From Rhodospirillaceae bacterium (lineage in GTDB: Bacteria > Pseudomonadota > Alphaproteobacteria > Rhodospirillales > Rhodospirillaceae), in assembly GCA_947476925.1 (NCBI GenBank), contig CANJSF010000004.1:121383-185382 (forward strand): 64,000 nucleotides of DNA. The letters run 5' to 3'. The notes beneath the pieces are model-generated. The model worked only from the letters and a program-made list of their open reading frames with translations, had not been told where the DNA came from and made no database searches. Shown here in pieces: positions 43,028 to 52,001 of the stretch. Both the position numbers and the translations under genes were made by a program. The first letter of the stretch is position 1. Each line of letters starts with the position of its first letter.

Positions 43028-45310
43028 TTATGCCGGCTGCACAAAGCTATCGAGAACCTTTTTCAGCCCTGATTTTTCAAATTGAATATCGAGCTTCGTA
43101 TCGTCGATGCCCTTGACTTTGCCATAGCCAAATTTCTGGTGAAACACACGGTCACCGATTTTGAAATGGCTGTTGTTAACCCGTGCGCTGACATCCCACG
43201 ACACATCCTCAAGCTCCGCATTCTTTTTGCGTTGGCCGTCGCGCCACCAGGGCTGCTTCCAGCCATCATTCAGTGCCGTGCCGCCGCCGTAGGCGCTGCC
43301 ATACAATCCATCGGCCGATTTGCGTTCCACCGCACTTTCCGGCAGCTCGTCAATAAACCGCGACGGCAGACTGGTTTGCCATTGGTTATAAACACGCCGA
43401 TTGGCAGCAAACGATACGTAGGCTTTTTTGCGCGCGCGTGTGAGGCCCACATAGGCCAGGCGGCGTTCTTCCTCTAGCGATTTCTGCCCGCCCTCGTCCA
43501 GCGCGCGTCGGTGCGGAAAAATCTCTTCTTCCCAGCCTGGCAAAAACACAGCATCGAACTCCAAACCTTTGGCGCCGTGCAGCGTCATCAGCGTGATACA
43601 ATCTTCGCCGGTCTGGGCGTCATTCTCCATCACTAAACTCACATGTTCTAGGAATGCGCTAATGGTGTCCCATTCTTCTAGCGCACTCGCAAACTCGCGC
43701 AAGTTTTCCAGCCGCCCTGGTGCTTCGGCAGTTTTGTCTTGCTTCCACATCTCGGTGTAGCCCGACTCTTCGAGTACCAGCGCCGTTAACTCCGAGGGCT
43801 GCATGGTTTCTTTCAGGCCTTGCCATCGTTCAAAATCATGGGTCAGGGCCTTGAGTGTCGTGCGCACCTGGGGCCGAAGTTCGTCCGTTTCAATCATGCG
43901 CCGCGTCGCCTCGAACAATGGCACTTGTTCGGCGCGCGCCAGAACGTGAATTTTCTGTACGGTCGATTCGCCAATACCGCGCTTTGGTTTATTGATAATG
44001 CGTTCGAATGCCAGGTCATCGTCAGGCTGTTGCACCAACCGCAAATAGGCAATGGCATCACGGATTTCCAGGCGCTCGTAAAAGCGCGGGCCGCCGACAA
44101 CACGGTACGGCACACCCGTGGTGATAAGGCGCTCTTCGAATTCCAGCATCTGGAATCCAGCGCGCACCAGAATCGCGATTTGCTTTAGCGGCTGGCCCTG
44201 ACGTTGCAGGGCCTCAATCTCATCGACAACCCATCGGGCTTCTTCAGGGCCGTCCCACACACCGCGTACTTTGACCGGTGGACCGCGCTCGATGTCGCCG
44301 TCGTGGCCCGTGCGCAATGTTTTGCCCAGGCGGTCTTCGTTATGGCTGATCAGATGCGAGGCCGCCTCTAGAATCACGGGCGTCGAGCGATAGTTGCGCT
44401 CGAGGCGGACAATTTTGGCATCGGTGAAATCTTTCTCGAAGCGTAAAATATTGCCGACCTCAGCTCCGCGCCAAGAATAGATCGATTGATCGTCATCGCC
44501 CACGCAGCACAAATTGCGGTGTTTTTGGCAAAGCAGCCGCAGCCAGAGATACTGTGCGACGTTGGTGTCTTGATATTCATCGACCAGGATGTAGCGGAAT
44601 TGATCCTGATATTCTGTCAGCACCGCCGGATGCTTCTGGAAGAGGTCCAGGCATAGCAGCAACAAATCTCCAAAGTCTGTGGCATTGAGTGCCCGCAGGC
44701 GCGCTTGGTAGGCGGCATACATGGCCAACGCACGACCACCCGCAAACTCGCTGCTGCTTTCTTGGGTCGCCTTTTCGGGCGTGAGGCCGCGATCTTTCCA
44801 GCGTTGAATCACAGCCATCAGCGCCTGGGCGGGCCATTTCTTGACGTCAATCTCGTCTGCTTCCATCACTTGTTTGAGCAGACGAACCTGATCGTCGGAA
44901 TCCAAAATAGTGAAACTTGATTTCAGCCCAATCAATTCCCCATGACGACGCAACATGCGCACACACAGGGCATGAAAGGTCCCCAGCCAAACGGCTTCGG
45001 CCACGGGCCCCACGAGGTTTGCCACCCGTTCGCGCATTTCTTTGGCCGCGCGATTGGTAAATGTCACCGCCAGAATTTGCCAAGGCTTGGCTAAACTTTT
45101 GGCCAATATGTAGCCCACTCGGCTGGTCAGGACCCGAGTTTTACCGGTCCCAGCGCCCGAGAGAACGAGCAACGGTCCATCGGTGGTCTCGACCGCCTCG
45201 CGCTGCTCAGGGTTCAGGTCGGCCAACCACGGCAATGGCCTCGCCGCTGCTGGAGCAGCAGCGCGCGGCGCGGGTTCAGCGTCAGCGGCTAGGTCGAACG
45301 GATCGGACAT
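43028..45310 (-). CDS. uvrD: UvrD/PcrA-type DNA helicase
   Basis: Superfamily 1A 3'-5' helicase of repair and replication. Walker A LSGAGTGKTRVL near 52, Walker B VDEYQDTN near 245, GDDDQSIYSWRGAE, ERNYRST and LMTLHGAKGLEFDAVF in order. The C terminus has the Tudor-like RNA polymerase-contact segment (GDRVFHQKFGYGKVKGID). 760 aa. 40 bases downstream of the diguanylate cyclase gene, same strand. Confidence 0.93.
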   Translation of the reverse strand: MSDPFDLAADAEPAPRAAAPAAARPLPWLADLNPEQREAVETTDGPLLVLSGAGTGKTRVLTSRVGYILAKSLAKPWQILAVTFTNRAAKEMRERVANLVGPVAEAVWLGTFHALCVRMLRRHGELIGLKSSFTILDSDDQVRLLKQVMEADEIDVKKWPAQALMAVIQRWKDRGLTPEKATQESSSEFAGGRALAMYAAYQARLRALNATDFGDLLLLCLDLFQKHPAVLTEYQDQFRYILVDEYQDTNVAQYLWLRLLCQKHRNLCCVGDDDQSIYSWRGAEVGNILRFEKDFTDAKIVRLERNYRSTPVILEAASHLISHNEDRLGKTLRTGHDGDIERGPPVKVRGVWDGPEEARWVVDEIEALQRQGQPLKQIAILVRAGFQMLEFEERLITTGVPYRVVGGPRFYERLEIRDAIAYLRLVQQPDDDLAFERIINKPKRGIGESTVQKIHVLARAEQVPLFEATRRMIETDELRPQVRTTLKALTHDFERWQGLKETMQPSELTALVLEESGYTEMWKQDKTAEAPGRLENLREFASALEEWDTISAFLEHVSLVMENDAQTGEDCITLMTLHGAKGLEFDAVFLPGWEEEIFPHRRALDEGGQKSLEEERRLAYVGLTRARKKAYVSFAANRRVYNQWQTSLPSRFIDELPESAVERKSADGLYGSAYGGGTALNDGWKQPWWRDGQRKKNAELEDVSWDVSARVNNSHFKIGDRVFHQKFGYGKVKGIDDTKLDIQFEKSGLKKVLDSFVQPA

Positions 45311-45350
45311 GCGCGCTTATATACGCGCTTCGGCCGCATTGGCAAAAGGC

Positions 45351-46403
45351 CTAACGCGGCAGGTCGAGTTGCGACATCACCCGGTCGCGGCCCATTTGTT
45401 TGGCGAGGTAAAGAGCGGTATCCGCGCGGGCGATGAAATCTTCAATACTTTCGCCAAGCGTGTACTCGGCCACACCGATAGAGATTGTCACTTTGCCCAA
45501 ATTCTCGCCGGTGCGCCGGTTTTGCATGTCTTTCGCGCGTACTGAATTGCGCGCCTTTTCGGCAATGACAATGGCGTCTTTCAAGCGCGTGTTGGGTAAC
45601 AGCACTGCAAATTCTTCACCACCGTAGCGGGCCGCAAAATCTGAATCGCGCACATTTTTTGCCAACGTTTTTGCGACGACCTTCAGCACTTGATCGCCGA
45701 CCACGTGCCCGTGTTTATCGTTGAATGATTTGAACTTATCGATGTCAGTCATGAGCAGGCTCAAATAGCCACTTTTTGCTTTCAGCGCGCCCGTGAACTC
45801 CTCCATCTGCTTATTAAAGGCTTTGCGATTAGGAATTTCGGTCAGCGCATCGGTAAAGGCATCTTTACGGATTGCGTTGAGATCCGATTTCAACGCGCCG
45901 ATGTCTTTCGAAGCCAACGCTAGTTGACTTTGTAACTGCGCATTCAAGCTCACCATTTTTTGCGTCTCGGCGACGACTGCTTTCACAGCCGAGGCAAGGT
46001 TCGGGTCAGCAATGGCGTCGACCTCCCCTTTGAATTTTTCTAGTGCTTGGGCGAAACCTTCGGTGCCCTGCGTGCCCGAAGCCACCAAACTCATCACCGA
46101 GTTGAGTGTTTTGGCGAGGCGATCATTGGCATCATCGAGTTTTTGGCGCGTGGCTTGGTCGGCAGCCCCGACCAAAGCCTGGGCGATATACTTTGCAAAA
46201 AGCGCTTCGTTGATATCGGGCGTTATCGGTGTTTTGGCTTTGAAGTATTGATCAAGCTCCGCCTTCAAATCCAAGCTTTCTCCAGCGCAGTAGGTAAACC
46301 ACACCGCATAATTCAGTGGCTCGGGCTTGAGCGCGAGCGTTCTGATGATACGCAAGGCCGCGTCGGCGGCGTCGTTCTCGCGCGTGAATGTTGCTTTGCC
46401 CAT
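45351..46403 (-). CDS. Diguanylate cyclase (GGDEF)
   Basis: Makes cyclic di-GMP from GTP. GGDEF domain at about 180-345 with the active loop RYGGEEFAVLLP and an intact RxxD inhibitory site (RDSD) five residues before it. The N-terminal 170 residues have no membrane helix; they hold a helical region (ALRIIRTLALKPEPLNYAVWFTYCAGE) and a coiled coil, an arrangement I recall from DgcB-like alphaproteobacterial cyclases. 350 aa from ATG 46403; an ATG at 46415 adds MGGT. A C7 tract (G7 in the mRNA) just before the start serves as ribosome site. Confidence 0.9.
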   Translation of the reverse strand: MGKATFTRENDAADAALRIIRTLALKPEPLNYAVWFTYCAGESLDLKAELDQYFKAKTPITPDINEALFAKYIAQALVGAADQATRQKLDDANDRLAKTLNSVMSLVASGTQGTEGFAQALEKFKGEVDAIADPNLASAVKAVVAETQKMVSLNAQLQSQLALASKDIGALKSDLNAIRKDAFTDALTEIPNRKAFNKQMEEFTGALKAKSGYLSLLMTDIDKFKSFNDKHGHVVGDQVLKVVAKTLAKNVRDSDFAARYGGEEFAVLLPNTRLKDAIVIAEKARNSVRAKDMQNRRTGENLGKVTISIGVAEYTLGESIEDFIARADTALYLAKQMGRDRVMSQLDLPR

Positions 46404-46485
46404 CGTCCCCCCCAAGGGGCTTGATTTAGGCCAAACCTTGGCTGGGGGTCAAACACGCGTTGGTAGTAAACAACGTGCCGCCGAT

Positions 46486-47388
46486 TTAGTCGCGCTTAGG
46501 CTTCACGCCAAGAATATGACAAATGGCGTAGGTCAGATCGGCGCGATTGAGCGTATAAAAATGGAAATCCCGCACGCCGTCCTGTCGCAATTGCCGCACC
46601 TGCTCGGCTACGACGGTCGCAGCCACCAACCGGCGCGTCTCTACGTCGTCTTCAAGGCCTTCATAAAGCTTAGAGAGCCACTGAGGTACGGCGGCGCCTG
46701 CTTTGATGGCCATCTTTGCGGTTGAGACAAAGTTCGTGACTGGGATAATTCCCGGCAAAATTGGAACTTTGATGCCCGCTGCCAGGGCCTGATCCATAAA
46801 CCTACGGTAGATATCCACATCAAAGAAAAATTGAGTGATGGCGCGGCTGGCCCCCGCATCAATTTTGCGCTTCAGGTTGTCGATGTCGGCTGCTTTTGTG
46901 GGTGCCTCGGGATGCCCCTCGGGGTTCGCGGCCACTGAAATCTCGAAATCGGCGACTTTCTTTAAGCCTGCGACCAAGTCCGCCGCAAACGCATAACCGT
47001 CGGGATGGGGTTGGTAACGCTCAAGACCCCCTGGCGGATCGCCGCGCAAGGCTACGATATGTCGAATTCCCGATTCCCAATAGCGCCGCGCCACAGCATC
47101 GACTTCCTGGCGCGTTGCCGCGACGCACGTGAGGTGAGCCGCCGCATGAAGGCCTTTCTCGCGCTGGATGCGGTCGACAATGTCGTGGGTTCGTTCACGA
47201 GTGGACCCCCCCGCCCCATAAGTGACCGAGACAAAATTGGGCTTTAGCGGAGCCAAGCGTTCGATGGCCGCCCACAGCTGCTCCGATGTCGCCTCGGTCC
47301 GCGGCGGAGAAAATTCGAATGACACGCGAATCGGCGCGACACTATTGGCTAAATCGAGGTTAGATTGTGGCAATCCTGACGCAGACAT
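46486..47388 (-). CDS. metF: Methylenetetrahydrofolate reductase
   Basis: FAD enzyme reducing 5,10-methylene-THF to 5-methyl-THF for methionine synthesis. TIM barrel; catalytic Glu in VSFEFSPPRTE near 26, FVSVTYGAGGSTRERT, HIVALRGDPPGG, TQFFFDVDIYRRF and PGIIPVTNF. 300 aa. Start ATG 47388 follows GAGG. A hairpin with T-run lies in the leader. No second methionine gene is next to it; the diguanylate cyclase follows 82 bases downstream. Confidence 0.95.
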   Translation of the reverse strand: MSASGLPQSNLDLANSVAPIRVSFEFSPPRTEATSEQLWAAIERLAPLKPNFVSVTYGAGGSTRERTHDIVDRIQREKGLHAAAHLTCVAATRQEVDAVARRYWESGIRHIVALRGDPPGGLERYQPHPDGYAFAADLVAGLKKVADFEISVAANPEGHPEAPTKAADIDNLKRKIDAGASRAITQFFFDVDIYRRFMDQALAAGIKVPILPGIIPVTNFVSTAKMAIKAGAAVPQWLSKLYEGLEDDVETRRLVAATVVAEQVRQLRQDGVRDFHFYTLNRADLTYAICHILGVKPKRD

Positions 47389-47407
47389 AAAAACACCTCA
47401 ACTATCC

Positions 47408-47439
47408 AAGAAAATGCAAGGCGGGTATGCATCCTTGCA
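47408..47439 (-). terminator. Terminator-like hairpin in metF leader
   Basis: On the reverse strand tgcaagg (47439-47433) pairs with ccttgca (47421-47415) around an 11-base loop, followed by TTTTCTT, ending 20 bases before the metF start. Either it ends a transcript from upstream or it is an attenuator. I could not match the leader to a known SAM riboswitch. Confidence 0.45.
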
Positions 47440-47653
47440 ACTCGGTCAAGCGTTACAGCGGCCTATAACCCCTTATGAACTAGCACAACTCAAACCTTTT
47501 GGGTCTTGATGATGACACATTCGTGTATAGTCTGTAGCTCTCTGCAGTGGTAGTTAGTCGTGGCATTAAATATCGCGAGTGGCCTTCAGCAAGGCTCCGC
47601 CGTATAAGGTGCAAATACTTTTAAAGGTCCGTAAAGAACGTAGCGTGTTTGCG

Positions 47654-48463
47654 ATGTTGTCCCGTATCCCCTCCTCCACTATCAGACGCATCCCAGTTCT
47701 GGCCTTGGCTATTGTGCTGAGCGGTTGCGCGACAAAGCCTCCGGCGTCGGACCCGGCAGCCGTGGCGGCCTTCGCGGAATCAAACGATCAGCTTGAGCCG
47801 TTCAACAGGGCCATGTTCAAGGTCGACCAGGGGATTGATGCGGTGTTAACGCGCCCCATCGTCAGCACTTACCGCTCGATCATCCCCGATCCGGCGCGTC
47901 GTGGCGTGACGAACTTCCTTCGCAACCTGCGCTCGCCGATTACCTTCGCGAACAGCCTGCTGCAAGGCAATGTTGACCGCGCTGGCCAGACCATTGGCCG
48001 CTTCGTTGTGAATTCAACTTTTGGCATTCTCGGCTTTGCCGATATCGCAGCCGACCTCGGCACGCCTTATCAATACGAAGATTTTGGCCAGACACTTGCC
48101 AAATGGGGCGTTGGCGACGGGTCCTATCTTTATGTGCCTGTTTTTGGCCCCATGAGCATCCGCGACGGGGCTGGAATGCTCGTCGATAATTTCGCGTTTG
48201 ATCCAGTGACTTGGTACTCCTACGGCAAAAACCCAGCCTGGGTGGATTGGGCCTATTTCGGCGCGCTCTATGTCGATGTCAAAGCCAGCACGATGCCAGC
48301 GACAGACGAACTCAAAGCCTCGTCGATCGACTATTACGCCGCCTTGCGCGCGGCCTATCGCCAGAATCGAGCGAAGGAAATTCGCAACGGCGCACCAGCA
48401 CCCGCACCATTTATGCCAGCTGGCGAAGACGACCCATTTGCAGCAGTGCCTGCAAAGAAATAA
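47654..48463 (+). CDS. mlaA: Phospholipid-binding lipoprotein MlaA (VacJ)
   Basis: Outer membrane lipoprotein that removes mislocalised phospholipids from the outer leaflet and hands them to MlaC. Signal peptide with lipobox VLSGC (Cys near 24), then NDQLEPFNRAMFKVDQGID, IPDPARRGVTNFLRNL, and GDGSYLYVPVFGPMSIRD, all family hallmarks. ATG 47654 gives a normal lipoprotein signal and 269 aa; an ATG at 47579 would add 25 charged residues before it. Followed by mlaC after 35 bases. Confidence 0.92.
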   Translation: MLSRIPSSTIRRIPVLALAIVLSGCATKPPASDPAAVAAFAESNDQLEPFNRAMFKVDQGIDAVLTRPIVSTYRSIIPDPARRGVTNFLRNLRSPITFANSLLQGNVDRAGQTIGRFVVNSTFGILGFADIAADLGTPYQYEDFGQTLAKWGVGDGSYLYVPVFGPMSIRDGAGMLVDNFAFDPVTWYSYGKNPAWVDWAYFGALYVDVKASTMPATDELKASSIDYYAALRAAYRQNRAKEIRNGAPAPAPFMPAGEDDPFAAVPAKK

Positions 48464-48498
48464 GTGCGACTGCCGCTTTTTCTCGACAAGGACCGCCC

Positions 48499-49119
48499 AT
48501 GACGATTTCACGCCGTACTTTCGCAGGTTTGTCCGCGAGCTTCGTGGCATTGAGCAAAGCCGCCTTTGCACAAGACTGGCGCAACAGCCCCACGGGTCTT
48601 GTTGAGAAGTTTGCTGAAAAAGGCATCACCGATATTTTAGGTGCCAATATCACTCAGCGTGAAAAAACAGACCGCTTTCGTGTGCTGTTCAAAGACTTCT
48701 TTGATATTCCGTCCATTGGCCGGTTTGTGCTGGCCCGCTTTGCGCGTGCGGCAACGCCAGAAGAAAATGATAAATTCGCCAGCCTCTTTGAAGATGTGAT
48801 TGTGTATACGTGGTCGCGGCGATTCGGTGAATACAAAGGCCAAAGCTTTAAGGTGAAAGACAGTTCCGCCGACGGCGATGACGGCGCACTGGTGAATTCC
48901 GACATCGTCGGCAACGATGGCCAGTCGTTTGCCGTGGCATGGCGTTTGCGCAAGCGCGAAACCGGGTTTCGTGTGGTCGATGTGATTATTGAAGGCGTTA
49001 GCATGGCAATTACCTATCGCCAAGAATACGCCACGATCATTCAACAAGCCGCTGGCATTGCCGGCTTGCTCGCTCAAATGCAAAAGCAAGTGGACGACCT
49101 CAAAGCGAAAGTGGGCTAA
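48499..49119 (+). CDS. mlaC: Periplasmic lipid carrier MlaC
   Basis: Shuttles phospholipid between MlaA and the inner membrane MlaFEDB complex. 206 aa with a signal peptide that carries a twin-arginine motif (SRRTFAG) and AFAQ cleavage site, so Tat export is likely. Family blocks: FKDFFDIPSIGRFVLARF, EENDKFASLFEDVIVYTWSRRF and VDVIIEGVSMAITYRQEY. ATG 48499 is preceded by AAGGAC. The mlaFEDB genes are not in the window. Confidence 0.9.
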   Translation: MTISRRTFAGLSASFVALSKAAFAQDWRNSPTGLVEKFAEKGITDILGANITQREKTDRFRVLFKDFFDIPSIGRFVLARFARAATPEENDKFASLFEDVIVYTWSRRFGEYKGQSFKVKDSSADGDDGALVNSDIVGNDGQSFAVAWRLRKRETGFRVVDVIIEGVSMAITYRQEYATIIQQAAGIAGLLAQMQKQVDDLKAKVG

Positions 49120-49131
49120 GGCGCTCGAGGA

Positions 49132-50046
49132 CTATTCAGCAGGCTGCGCCGCGCGAGTTGAATCTTGCCCGGCAAGCGTCAGCACGACGATGGCACCCGC
49201 AGCAAAACACACGACGAAGGCGACGCTCGAGATCGGGTACTGCAATGGCTTGACCCAGATTTCCTGGAACCAATTCCAGTGACTGCCCATCTCGATTGTG
49301 ATCCAGAAAGCATTGGTTGTCGGGATTGCATACCGAATTGCCGCCGCCGGCTCTGCGTACTTGACGAGACGATTTAATAAATAGCAGCCCCAGGCCAGAA
49401 ATGCCGCAAAGGCGACATACGTCGCCACGTGATCTTTGCCTGCGACACGCGTGTCATAAAGCAAAACAATTATGATGTAGAACGCCCAAGTGATGAAAAT
49501 CGTTTCCCATGCGGTCACCCACGCATAGTTACGTCGATAGCCTTGCGTTGGCTTTTCCGGCGCTAGACCAATGGTGCGGTGAAACCACATCAGCAAACGA
49601 CAACGTGTCTCACGATTAGCGCCGAACAAAATCATCATGGCTACAAAGGGCACGGCTGTAGCCTCGATTAAAACGAGGTTCGGTGGAAGTTGCATCTTCC
49701 CATCAGCCATTACAGGGTCAACGCCCAGCACGTTTCCGAAAAACTCAAACGTATGCTCGAACCACCCCATCCAAATCAGTGCGCCCCCCATATACCCCAT
49801 GGCCGTGGCTGACAGTTCGTCGCGCCGCAAACCCTTGCCCACGAGCCAGAAGCCCAACAGGCCGACCAAACCACCGACAATATATTTTTCGTTGCCGGTG
49901 AAGATGTAGTGCTGCAAAACTAGAAGTGTATGCGCGATGGGCTTATAGAGCAGGATTGTTGCGAAAATGAGCAGGCCGAGATACGGCGGCCGCAACAGTG
50001 CGGACAGGGCGTGCCTGCGACCCGAAACCATCGAAGATGTGCTCAT
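49132..50046 (-). CDS. Unknown polytopic membrane protein
   Basis: 304 aa with about eight hydrophobic helices (e.g. LGLLIFATILLYKPIAHTLLVL, YIVGGLVGLLGFWLVG, YAWVTAWETIFITWAFYIIIVLLY). I recognise no family. Conserved-looking soluble bits are MGWFEHTFEFFGNVLGVDP and ITIEMGSHWNWFQEIW, rich in aromatic and His residues. ATG 50046 (MSTSSMVSG) is chosen: a G9 tract lies 6 bases before it on the coding strand. Convergent with mlaC (12-base gap) and downstream of ettA on the same strand. Confidence 0.7.
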   Translation of the reverse strand: MSTSSMVSGRRHALSALLRPPYLGLLIFATILLYKPIAHTLLVLQHYIFTGNEKYIVGGLVGLLGFWLVGKGLRRDELSATAMGYMGGALIWMGWFEHTFEFFGNVLGVDPVMADGKMQLPPNLVLIEATAVPFVAMMILFGANRETRCRLLMWFHRTIGLAPEKPTQGYRRNYAWVTAWETIFITWAFYIIIVLLYDTRVAGKDHVATYVAFAAFLAWGCYLLNRLVKYAEPAAAIRYAIPTTNAFWITIEMGSHWNWFQEIWVKPLQYPISSVAFVVCFAAGAIVVLTLAGQDSTRAAQPAE

Positions 50047-50051
50047 GGCGG

Positions 50052-50060
50052 CCCCCCCCC
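50052..50060 (-). repeat. G9 homopolymer at ribosome site
   Basis: Nine C on the plus strand, nine G in the mRNA, 5 bases before the membrane protein ATG. It overlaps the place of the Shine-Dalgarno sequence, so slippage would change start spacing. Confidence 0.6.
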
Positions 50061-50164
50061 AATGCTGTAATCTGGGAGGGCTAGAATACACCTTCAAATA
50101 GCCGGCACAAACGGCTAAGCCGAAATCGTCCTGACGTCCAACAGCAGGGCCAACGGCCCAGATG

Positions 50165-51847
50165 CTAAGTCCGCGAGATCGGCTTGTACTTGATGCGGTG
50201 GGGCTGGGTGGCGTCTTCGCCCATGCGACGCTTTTTGTCGAGTTCATAGGCTTCGTAGTTGCCTTCGAACCACTCCACGTGGCTATCGCCTTCAAAGGCC
50301 AGGATGTGGGTGGCAATACGGTCTAAGAACCAGCGATCGTGCGAGATGATGACGGCGCAGCCGGCAAAATCGAGCAGCGCTTCTTCCAAAGCCCGCAATG
50401 TGTCGACATCCAAATCGTTGGTTGGTTCATCGAGCAGAATTACGTTGGATCCAGACTTCAGCATCTTGGCCAGGTGCACGCGGTTGCGCTCGCCGCCCGA
50501 GAGCTGACCCACTTTCTTTTGTTGATCGGAACCCTTGAAGTTAAAGCGCCCCACATAGGCGCGGCTCGGCACCTTAAACTTGCCCAGCATGATGTCATCT
50601 TGGCCGCCCGAGATTTCTTCCCAGACGTTATTGGTGTCTTTCAAGCTATCGCGGCTTTGATCGACATACCCCAGCTTCACTGTTTCGCCGATCCGGATTT
50701 TGCCCGAGTCAGGTTTGTCTTGCCCGGTGATCATTCGGAAGAGCGTGGTTTTGCCAGCGCCGTTTGGCCCGATGACACCGATAATTCCGCCAGGCGGCAG
50801 TTTGAACGAGAGATTTTCGATCAACATGCGGTCGCCGAAACCCTTAGTGAGATTTTCAAACTCGATCACCAATCCACCCAACCGCTCGCCGGCGGGAATC
50901 ACGATCTGCGCGGTATCGGGTGCCTTTTCGGCGGCCGAGGCAACGAGATCGTTGAAGGCAGCAATACGTGCTTTGCTTTTGGTGCGGCGCGCTTGCGGGC
51001 TTTGGCCGATCCATTCTAATTCGCGGTCGATCGTGCGCTCACGTGCCGCTTCATCGCGCTCTTCCTGCACAATGCGCTTTTTCTTTTGCTGCAGCCACGA
51101 CGTGTAATTGCCCTCGTAGGGAATCCCACGCCCACGATCAAGCTCAAGGATCCAGCCCGTAACGTTGTCGAGGAAATAGCGATCGTGAGTTACGGCCACA
51201 ACGGTACCGGGGTATTCCTCAAGGAAGGTTTCCAACCAAGCCACTGACTCGGCGTCCAGGTGGTTGGTCGGTTCATCCAGCAGCAGCATATCGGGCTTGG
51301 ACAGCAGCAAGCGGCACAACGCGATGCGACGACGCTCGCCGCCCGAAAGCTTGGCCACGCCTGAATCGCCCGGTGGACAGCGAAGTGCATCCATCGCAAT
51401 TTCAACATTACGCTGCAAATCCCAACCATTCGCAGCGTCAATCTTTTCTTGCAGCTCGGCCTGCTCGGCGATCACCGCATTCATTTCATCGTCGGATAAT
51501 TCTTCGGCGAACCGCGCACTGACAGCCTCAAAGCGGTCGAGCAACCCCTTAACTTCGCCGACGCCGTCCATAACATTTTCCAGAGCATTCTTGCTCTCGT
51601 CGAGGTGCGGTTCTTGCGAGAGGTACCCGATCTTGATGCCATCGGCCGCCCACGCTTCGCCGGTGAATTCCGTATCGAGGCCGGCCATAATGCGCATCAA
51701 GGTCGATTTGCCCGAGCCGTTCAGACCCAGCACACCGATTTTGGCTCCGGGTAAAAAGGACAACCAAATGTCCTTCATCACCTCTTTGCCGCCGGGATAG
51801 GCCTTGCTCAAGCCCTTCATCACGTAAATGTACTGATATGCCGCCAT
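50165..51847 (-). CDS. ettA: Translational throttle protein EttA (ABC-F)
   Basis: Soluble ABC-F ATPase that binds the ribosomal E site and gates translation according to ATP level. Two ABC domains: Walker [12 protein letters not shown] (near 40) and [11 protein letters not shown] (near 358), signatures LSGGERRR and LSGGERNR, and the arm and linker regions between them ([25 protein letters not shown]). 560 aa, the EttA length. Start ATG 51847. Confidence 0.94.
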   Translation of the reverse strand: MAAYQYIYVMKGLSKAYPGGKEVMKDIWLSFLPGAKIGVLGLNGSGKSTLMRIMAGLDTEFTGEAWAADGIKIGYLSQEPHLDESKNALENVMDGVGEVKGLLDRFEAVSARFAEELSDDEMNAVIAEQAELQEKIDAANGWDLQRNVEIAMDALRCPPGDSGVAKLSGGERRRIALCRLLLSKPDMLLLDEPTNHLDAESVAWLETFLEEYPGTVVAVTHDRYFLDNVTGWILELDRGRGIPYEGNYTSWLQQKKKRIVQEERDEAARERTIDRELEWIGQSPQARRTKSKARIAAFNDLVASAAEKAPDTAQIVIPAGERLGGLVIEFENLTKGFGDRMLIENLSFKLPPGGIIGVIGPNGAGKTTLFRMITGQDKPDSGKIRIGETVKLGYVDQSRDSLKDTNNVWEEISGGQDDIMLGKFKVPSRAYVGRFNFKGSDQQKKVGQLSGGERNRVHLAKMLKSGSNVILLDEPTNDLDVDTLRALEEALLDFAGCAVIISHDRWFLDRIATHILAFEGDSHVEWFEGNYEAYELDKKRRMGEDATQPHRIKYKPISRT

Positions 51848-52001
51848 GTCGCCCGCTCGCTGGAGGTAAGATTTGCGCGGCTTTTACCCGAACCCTCGCG
51901 AACTGTCGACCCGCGTTGGGGCTTGTATTGATCGGCTTGGTTGTCACTGCCGGGGCCATGAACTAGGGTTTGGGCTCATATCGCTTGTTTCGGAGCCTTG
52001 G

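Noticed and set aside
47408..47520. SAM riboswitch before metF
   Set aside because: The leader does not contain the pseudoknot pattern of SAM-II/V as I know it; only a hairpin with T-run remains.
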